A program made the position numbers and the translations under genes. The notes under the pieces are model-generated. The model searched no databases, had not been told where the DNA came from, and worked only from the letters and a program-made list of their open reading frames with translations. Positions 10,314-17,607 of a stretch of DNA of 20,214 nucleotides are shown here, piece after piece. How positions within the stretch are numbered: position 1 is the stretch's first letter; every line of letters starts with the position of its first letter. This DNA is from Chromera velia (Eukaryota; Sar; Chromeraceae), in NCBI GenBank assembly GCA_018398765.1, contig JAHBMJ010002094.1, positions 2,501 to 22,714 of the forward strand. The letters run 5' to 3'.

Positions 10314-10343
10314 GGTACACCCCCCTGCTGTTTGCGGGGGCGA
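10264..10343 (+). other. Two adjacent stem-loops at the LINE 3' end
   Basis: GCCTGG (10264-10269) and CCAGGC (10274-10279) pair perfectly around a GAAA loop, a GNRA-type tetraloop. About 35 bases later, straddling the stop codon region, GGT and CCCCC (10321-10325) pair with GGGGG (10336-10340) and ACC. LINE reverse transcriptases of the stringent type recognise 3' stem-loops, so these could be template-recognition elements. Pairing is read from the sequence; the function is inferred. Confidence 0.45.
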
Positions 10344-11145
10344 CCTCTATAAGACAAAACGGCGACAGTGCTCTAGGGCACCACTAATCACTAGACACTA
10401 ATACGTGTAACTACTATAGTGTAACTGGTATCATCATTGTGGTACATCGTTACTTATCATCGTCATTATGCAGCCTGTATAAACTAGGCATCTAGTGTTG
10501 GGTATAGTTTTACATTAGACAGAATGCTTTTCATTTTAATGGAAGAACTATGTATAAAGAAAACTAATAAAAACATATTAAAAGGGGAGCTCACATTTCA
10601 GTATATTTGAAAAAAAAAACATGTGAGATACTCTAAGACATACTTAAAGAATCTTAAAGATACTGTTAGATACTGGGAGAGATAAATTGAGCAGAAGCAA
10701 CACCGTGACCCCAGAGCAGCACCGTTGGTACTACATGCAGTAGACATTCTGATTCTGACATATTCATGCAGAGGGGCATAATAAATTGGGATAAATTGGG
10801 CACAAACTTCATGTATCCGCTTGCGATCTTGCTTTGACTCTCACAATGAGTCTCACTCGACTGTTTATGACTGATGATTCACTCAACGTTTGTACAAGCC
10901 CTCTCTTCAGGCAGGCAACGCATCAAACAGATAAGCTGATGGAAAAAGAAACGCACATGCACGGAATTCAATTACAGAAAAGTCAGACGGACAGCTGGCA
11001 GTGCGGACGCTACTCGGTGAAAGAAAGTCACTCCGTTCATTTAAGAACTCCCCTCTGATTCCTCTGGAAACTAAGCTTCAAACCCCCGTGCATCTCTTGC
11101 CTCCCGACCGAGCTTGCCGGATCCCCGAACGACCCAAGGGATCCA
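10314..11145. other. AT-rich spacer / LINE 3' flank
   Basis: No gene is supported. It contains the possible LINE 3' UTR and A-run (to about 10619), a run of GATACT/CTTAAAGA-type imperfect repeats (about 10627-10677) and a tandem ATAAATTGGG pair (about 10780-10800). The right part is the 3' flank of the minus-strand gene ending at 11146, and could hold a further exon that I could not place. Confidence 0.6.
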
Positions 11146-12384
11146 TCACCAAAAAACGTCCCTTTGCAGATCATAATAGACCTGCTGCCCCTTGTGCATG
11201 CACCGCTGTCTGAGCGAAACGACCAGGTCACGCCCACTCACACTCTCCTCCGGCAGAGAGCCGCAGACCGCCATACGCTCATCGCTGAAGTACTTACGCA
11301 TTCGCGCTGCGAGCCCGTCCACGCATGCGATTGCTGCCGCCCCACTGTGCTGCCACCTCAAGTCCCCGCAGGCCCGCGCCAACTCCTGCCTCTCCTCCAC
11401 CTCTGCCCACCAACCGATGTGCAAGGCCGTCGCGAACACACACGATTCGTATGCCGAGGGCCCACCCCCCTCTCCCCTCCCGGCAGCCGCGCTGGAGACG
11501 TCATCACAGTCAGCGATGGCCTCATCAACGTCCTTTACTGGGTATTCTCTCAAGGCGTAATACCTGCAGAGAAAGCGAGGGAAGCGCGAAAGAGAAGCTA
11601 TTATGATGACAACGAACCCTGCATGCTGTGCGAATCTTTCAAGGCAAAGCAGCCCCCCAAATCAAGAGATCGAACAGAGTCAAGGAAGGGGAAGGGAGCG
11701 ATATGAAGTGGAAAGCCAGGGAACAGAACAAGCGCAAGAAAGAGAAAAGCAGAAAAGAGGAACAGAAAAAACAGAAAGAAAGGAAAGAGACGAAAAGAGA
11801 CGAAAAGGGAAGAGGGCAGAAGGGACGGTAAGCCTCGGTACAGAGACTACAGGACGAAGCAGGGTGTGCGCACAAATAAACGCCGAGTGACTTCTTTTGA
11901 CATTGGCTGAGCACGATCAGATGAATGGTACTTGCGCACAAGGAGCTACACACGCACACATACAGATACAGAGGATACAATCCCGCACAAGGAGCTACAC
12001 ACGCACACATACAGATACAGAGGATACAAGCTACGCACACACTCAGGTGAAGTCAGATTGCTGGCGTGTGCACGAAAGCCCCCGTTCTCCCGATCCACAC
12101 ACGCACCTGCAGAAACCCTTATTTTTTGTCTGAGCCTGTTCACACCACTCCAGAGGGGTCGAGAACCGAGACGTAACCTCACCCCAGTGCTCGGTGAAAA
12201 GCTCCATCCAGGCTCCAGCCTGCAGACATACAGACAGAAAGAAATGTAAGACGGAAGGAGGAGGGGCTGAACTTCGGTCAGAATACTTCAAGGTGGAGAG
12301 CCACGAGGGTGAATGACACGCGTATCCGAGAGGATGCAGGACACGACATGAATGCGGAGGCAGACTGAGTCGTTTTCTTTTCAT
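11146..12384 (-). CDS. Spliced orphan gene, function unknown
   Basis: Two minus-strand coding blocks join in phase. Block A ends at 12107 before donor GTGCGT; block B begins at 11563 after acceptor TTTCTCTGCAG and runs to TGA at 11148-11146. The junction completes an Arg codon (...KNKGFC-R-YYALREYPVKD). The intron is 543 nt and carries a 49-base tandem duplication. Block A is in frame with an ATG at 12384-12382, giving 231 residues. However, a pyrimidine tract ending in CTGCAG at 12220 suggests it may instead start at 12219, with the true first exon upstream and unplaced. Block B has several Cys (DCDD, ACGD, IACVDG, RCMHK) and an acidic N-terminal part. No domain is recognised. Exon B could also splice onward. 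It lies downstream of, and codirectional with, the secreted Cys/His gene. Confidence 0.45.
11935..12029 (+). repeat. 49-base tandem duplication
   Basis: A 49-base unit rich in ACAC and GATACAGA motifs begins at 11935 and repeats at 11984. The second copy matches over 46 bases, to 12029, without a mismatch that I can see. It lies wholly within the intron (12106-11564) of the minus-strand orphan gene. Perfect identity suggests recent slippage or unequal exchange. Confidence 0.9.
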
Positions 12385-12420
12385 CTTCTGCCCTTTTCTT
12401 CTCTGATCTTGCGCAAGAGA

Positions 12421-12430
12421 CCTTTTTATG
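12421..12430 (-). promoter_or_regulatory. Possible TATA-like element
   Basis: CATAAAAAGG on the minus strand lies about 37 bases upstream of the candidate ATG at 12384. The spacing resembles that of the TATATAAG box before the gene at 3054, which modestly supports starting the orphan gene at 12384. Motif and spacing only. Confidence 0.3.
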
Positions 12431-12463
12431 TTTTTTTACTTCTTTCTTCTCGCTCAGTGATTC

Positions 12464-12507
12464 ACTTACTCACTCAAACACTCACTCACTCACTCACTCA
12501 CTCACTG
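12464..12507 (+). repeat. CTCA tetranucleotide microsatellite
   Basis: A CACT/CTCA repeat, uninterrupted from about 12481 to 12506 and imperfect to the left. On the minus strand it reads GTGA/GAGT, like the arrays in the CDPK introns. It lies between the two minus-strand genes. Confidence 0.9.
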
Positions 12508-12723
12508 ATTCACCAGACAGAGAGCCCGGAAGACTGTCAAAGCGAACGACTACAAGTTTCTGTCTTTTCCCTCCTTGTCTTGATGGACAAACACCGACAG
12601 TCACAAACAGTCTTTTGAGAGCACCGACAAACCCATCGGAAGGTACATCATTCTAGCGCACAGGGCCAGGGACAGCCGGGTGGAATCAGGCATGAGCACG
12701 CACGTGCCATCAGGCAGGAACAG

Positions 12724-13573
12724 CTAGATGCCTTCGTACGTACGCGGAACAAAGATGTTAGTGCAGAGGCGCATGCAGCCTGGGAATATTGGTGACATCT
12801 GGCGCCGGAATGGCGGGGGCGCAGCGCCACACAGGCAGGCAGACAGAGAAGGGCACGGACGTAGACGCAACCACAAACACACAGACACAAACAAACGCAC
12901 ACACATACAGGTAGATACGCACAATCTCCACCACAAGACCACCCACCGGTACAGAGGCAGGAGGATCTGGGACTCAGCTGACCTGGCAGTAGTACGTCAA
13001 GCCGATGGGTGCATTGGCAAATGCTTGTACGCACATGTTCTCTGCACCGTGGGGGTCGACTCCTTGTTGGGTGGGGGCACTGAGGGACATGGGATCAAAT
13101 CCTCCGGTAGCAGTAGAGCCGTGAAAACGAAGTTTCAAGAAGGCGTGCCCTGCCGCGTGGCTGCACTCTCCCGCATCCAGCTGCTTGTTGTAGTACCCTC
13201 CCTGGAGGCAGAGATCTGTGGCGGTTTGGACGCCACCAGAAACGATCAGAGACCCCACAGCTCCGTGGAAGCACCCAAATTGGCATCGAGTGCCACAGAT
13301 TTCACCAACAACACGTGCTGCCTCGAGACCAGACTTGTTCTCTTCCAGAAGAGTAGCAGCAAGCCTGTGGCCGATTTCATGGGCGTCTCCATGGCACATG
13401 TACCCCCCTGCTTGCGCTTGGCCCTCCAAAGCTGACAAAGCAGATTCGGCTTCGTCCAGAGAAGAGTAAGGCATCATGGCCACATCATGACCGTGCTCGT
13501 GTTTCTCATGGCCGAAGGCTGAAGAGAGGCCCAACAGAAGAAGGAGCCCCAAGATCCTCCCCTTACTCTCCAT
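12724..13573 (-). CDS. Secreted Cys/His-rich protein, putative metal binder
   Basis: Two exons: 13573-12983 and 12798-12724, joined in phase 0 (donor GTCAGC, acceptor CGCCAG), giving 221 residues ending ...FVPRTYEGI. The ATG at 13573 (context GAGGATGG) is chosen because it opens directly into a signal peptide (RILGLLLLLGLSSAFG, residues 6-21). Then comes a His-rich stretch HEKHEHGHD (22-30). The body repeats a Cys/His theme: C60-H61-x3-H65-x3-H69 (AHEIGH), C93-x3-C97-x3-C101-x-H103, and C137-x-H139-x3-H143 (SHAAGH), with further Cys at 122, 181, 196, 205 and 209. This predicts a disulfide-bonded or metal-binding secreted protein. The HExxH metalloprotease motif is absent. Similar CxH..GH motifs occur, as far as I recall, in uncharacterised proteins. 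It is transcribed divergently from the CDPK. Confidence 0.75.
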
Positions 13574-14176
13574 CCTCTTGAAGCAACAGCAGTTAGATCG
13601 ATGCACTCGAGACGCACAGCAGGAAGAGATCCTGTCCGAAGACAAGACGAGAGACTTAGATCAGAAAAGAAGCGATCAACTGTTGCACGCTGTTCTTCAA
13701 CCACAGAAACCCGATTCCTGAACTCGTCAAAGGATCAAGCTCTCTAAGCGCGGAGACTCTTCTCACAACTTTAAAGCGATGATGTAATGGACAAGACGCA
13801 CACGGAGAAAGGACGCTGGGGTAAGAGGGTCGATCGGGTGTGATCGGGCTTCTTTAAGTTTAAGATCGGTCAGTGCTCAAAGATTGCCGTGGCCCCCGCG
13901 GTCGCGAACATGCCGTGGCATTCCGGTGAGGGGTGAAAAAAACTTTAGGAGGAGAAGTATATCGCAGATTATCGCAGTATTATCGCAGTTGATCAGCTTT
14001 CCTGTCTTCGAACTGGATAGTTTGGGTGGCTTGTGAGCTTGGGTGGCCGTGTGAGCTTCTATCGTTCCTTTTGCATCTGTCTTTCGTCTCTTGATTTCGG
14101 TGAGTGTCTTCAGTGAGCGGGGAAAATTCGGTAGAACGTTCCTCGCGTAAAAGAACCGCTCTCGCTGGACGAGACA
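13574..14176. promoter_or_regulatory. Divergent intergenic region between secreted protein and CDPK
   Basis: This 603-base region separates the start codons of two head-to-head genes, so it must hold both promoters and 5' UTRs. No clear TATA box is seen at the expected distance from either start. The most ordered feature is a triple TATCGCAG cluster at 13960-13988. No coding frame is supported. Confidence 0.65.
13960..13988 (+). promoter_or_regulatory. Three phased TATCGCAG motifs
   Basis: The octamer TATCGCAG occurs at 13960-13967, 13970-13977 and 13981-13988, at spacings of 10 and 11 bases, close to one helical turn. It lies about 190 bases before the CDPK start codon in the divergent promoter region. 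This suits a multimerised transcription-factor site, but no factor is identified. Confidence 0.45.
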
Positions 14177-16068
14177 ATGGGGAACTGTCTCAACGGGAAG
14201 GACAGCGACAAGGCGGGTCCCCGCTTTGAAGCTGCAGCAAATGACACCGCTGCCCAGGTCCCTTCTGCATCTGTACCGAATGGAGTGACCCCCAAGGGCG
14301 ACAAGCCCGTCGATCCTGACAGGTCGACCCGTGGGCTTGTTGCTACACCTGGCATGTTTATCGGTAAGAAGGCCGAAAAATTGTCTGACCGCTACAAGCT
14401 GTTGTCCAAAATTGGCGATGGTGCTTTTGGTTTTGTGCGAAAGGCAGTCCAGAAGGACACAGGAATTGTGCGTGCGATCAAGACCATCGACAAGAGGACC
14501 GTCGAAAAGGGAGATGAAAAAGAGAAACTGTTTGCGGAGGTTCAGGTCCTTCGAAAACTCGACCATCCGAATATCATGAAGCTCTTTGAGTTCTATGAAG
14601 ACTCAAAGTACTACCACCTTGTCATGGAGCTCTATACAGGGGGGGAATTGTTCGATAAGATCATCAAGGAGAACCGTCTGGACGAACCCACGGCAGCCAT
14701 GTATCTCAAGCAGGTACTTTCCGGCATTACCTACTGTCACAAACACAACATTGTGCATCGGGATTTGAAACCCGAGAATCTTCTTCTCGAGAGTGCCGAC
14801 CCGGGGGCGATGATCAAGATTATCGACTTCGGAACGTCCAGAGTGTTTTCCACAGAGGGGGGAAGGAAAATGCACCAGAAGTTGGGGACGCCGTACTACG
14901 TCGCCCCCGAGGTGTTGCGGAAGCGGTACGACGAGAAGTGCGACGTCTGGAGCTGTGGGGTGATCCTCTATATTCTCCTTTGCGGTCCGTTCCATTTTTT
15001 TCTGTTTCCGTCAGCCAGTGCTTTCCTTCTGAGTTTGTCATGGTTGTTATTGGGGCTCTGTGAGAGGGCGAGAGCCACGAGACGGCATCGAAGAAAAGTC
15101 GCGCAAGCTGACTGTCTCTTCTTTTTTTTTTTTGGTGATTTTCCCTTCGCGTGGCTTGTTTCTGCCATATACCCTGCCCGCCCCCTTCTTTGCGATTCTT
15201 TCTGCACATCCGCCCTGCCCGGCTTTCCCCTCCCGCACTGGTGTGAACGTCTGCGGTCGTGTGTATCTGTACGAATGACCTCAGAGGTAGAGGGAGATCT
15301 TCATGCGCGTCTATTGTGTTCAAATGATGAGATGCGTATGCTATCGGTGGTACGTACCTTGCATATGTGTGCAAGGGAGGCAAGACCATTAGCTGCATTG
15401 CGGGGAGGCAAGGGAGACTGAGGGATTTGGAGAGAGTCATGCGTGCCTCCACACCCCCGTTTCTGGCCTATGTTTTGGTTGGCATCTGAAAGACACGGAG
15501 GGAGCTTGTGTAAATATTTGTTGCTACAAGTGGGCTGTTTCTGCTTCACATACACGTGGCGTGCCTTGTTTGGTTTGCAGGGTCTCCCCCCTTCGGAGGC
15601 CAGAGTGACAATGAAATTTTGCAGAAGGTGCTGGTCGGCAAGGTCAGTCACGCTGCAGGAGCAGTAGAGTTACCGTGTTTGCTCGTTTGTTCATGGCAAA
15701 ACTGTACGGAGACCAGGTGTAGAGCGAAAAGGTTTCATTGTGGATGAGGACGACGCTCCACAGGATGACACGACTTGTTTGTGCATGGGCGTTCGTGTTT
15801 ATCTGAAGAAAGAAGAGAACGATGGATGGATGGGAATTTGTTTAAGAATCAATTCCGTTTTTGTATTTGTATTCTTTCCCTTTTTCTTTTCTCTCTGCAC
15901 GTGGAGAAGCGAAAGGACGGACATCCGAAAGCGATGAGGGTGGTGAAATCCTGCAGGATCGATCCTTTTTTTGCGGTAATTTCATTCGTTTTTCTCAATC
16001 TCTGTCTCTCTCTCTCGCGCGCGCGTCAGTGCGACAAGGAGGAAGGCCCTTATTCTGCATGGGCACGG

Positions 16069-16105
<37 letters not shown>

Positions 16106-17564
16106 TGAGTGAGTGAGTGAGTGAGTGAGTGAGAGTGTGTGTGTGTGTGTATGTGTGTGTGTGTGTGTGTGAGTGAGTGAGTGTGTGTGTGTGTGTGAGT
16201 GACTGCAGTATCGAATGGACGGCCCTGAGTGGAAGAACGTGGACAGACGCGCGAAGGACCTGATCAAGCAGATGCTGACGTATGACCCCGAGAAGAGAAT
16301 TTCCGCAGAGGCAGCACTGCAGCACCCATGGATCCAGGTCCGTTCCTTCCTCCCTCGCCTGCTTTCTTGCTTGCTTCCTTCCACCAAGTGGAGTGGATGC
16401 ATGGACGTGAAATCAAATTTCTCTGAAATTCTTGTTACCTCCCCAGATCCCGTCTCTTGTGTTTCATTTGTGCACGGACCAAACAGACTTCTGTCGCGAT
16501 GGGAGTGTTTCGTTCTCTTTTCTTGTTCACCTGTTCGTCGGACTATGTGCGCATATCTACCCGCCCCGTTGCTTAATTTTTGGGTATGCAGGAGGTTTCC
16601 AGGCAGCAGAAGGGAGGCGCTGTGACGTCCTCACAGATGAAGAACGCGCTCTCAAACTTGAAGGGATTCCAGTCAGTCTATCAGCGTTCTTTCTGTCTGT
16701 CTGTCTGTCTTTCTTTCCTTCTTTCTGTCAAGGGGGGAGACCAGGGGTCCTTGAAGGAAGCAACAAAGCGCATCCAGCACAACAACTGTCCTGCATCACA
16801 TTCGTTCATTTATTGATCCGGACGCGGATGTGTTGACCGAACAAGGAATGCTTCATGCGTCCGTACAGCTTTTTTTTTTTGCCATGTTTTTTGGTGTCCG
16901 TCTCATCTGACTGATTCCCTTTCTGCTCCAGCCTGGTGCTCTCTCTAGAGTTGTAAATTAAACAAGAGGGCCTCCCTTAGGTTGGTGTCCGAACCCCCCC
17001 ATGAAGTGTCTTCTGCGTGCCTCCTCATCTTTTCCCAATGCCGTACTGTTCCCGTGTACTCTCCGCGTGTCTGTCTCTCTCACTATCTATGTCAACCCTC
17101 CCCTGGATCACCCTCTGGATTTGTGCAGACAAAGCCAAGCCATGCAGCAGGCAGCCTTGACATTCATTGCGTCACAACTGACGAGCAAAGAGGAGAGAGA
17201 CCTGCTCACGAAGGCTTTCCAGGAACTCGACACCAATGGTCAGTCGGTCGGTCGGTCGGTTGGTAGGTGGGTCGGGCGGTGGGATGTCAACCTCATCCGG
17301 ACTCTGTATCCGCATCCGTGCGTTGGTCTGCAGTTTTCTGCATCTCTCTGTTGAAAGAGTGCGTGTGTGAACCTTTCTGTTTTGTTTTCCTGCTTGCCTG
17401 TGTGAATTATCAGAAGGGTAGTTAGTTTGCATCCCTCCTGGTGACGTTATGTCCCTTCCTGCTTTCCTCTCTGGTTTTGGATTTTTGTTTGTGTCCTGGT
17501 TCTTTGTTGCCGTTGTGACGGAAGGCGGGTGAACAGGCATGCAAACGGGCCTCTGGGTATGCGC

Positions 17565-17607
<43 letters not shown>

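Larger units (their letters stand above)
7616..10619 (+). mobile_element. 5'-truncated non-LTR retrotransposon (LINE), decayed
   Basis: The first in-frame stop upstream of the reverse transcriptase frame is at 7613-7615, and no endonuclease or ORF1 sequence precedes it, so the copy is truncated at its 5' end. Coding remnants run 7616-10313: RT core, then the long linker and C-terminal region of LINE ORF2 proteins, ending in a Cys/His zinc motif. There are no long terminal repeats. A ten-A run at about 10610-10619 is a candidate poly(A) end, but no target-site duplication was found, so the right boundary is a guess. The sense strand is strikingly purine-rich, especially 9230-9370. Confidence 0.8.

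Noticed and set aside
11935-12029. CRISPR-like direct repeats
   Set aside because: Only two abutting copies with no spacer, in a eukaryotic intron. It is a tandem duplication.
12728-13435. 235-codon plus-strand frame
   Set aside because: It overlaps the opposite strand of the secreted Cys/His gene, which has a signal peptide and a consistent splice junction.
14985-15421. Open frame continuing past CDPK exon 1 (apparent 414-residue protein)
   Set aside because: Kinase homology stops exactly at the GT at 14985 and resumes in phase at 15581. The extension is low-complexity intron sequence.
15995-16402. Minus-strand frames rich in Thr-His and Ser-Leu-Thr-His repeats
   Set aside because: They are translations of the GT/GTGA microsatellite in CDPK intron 2.
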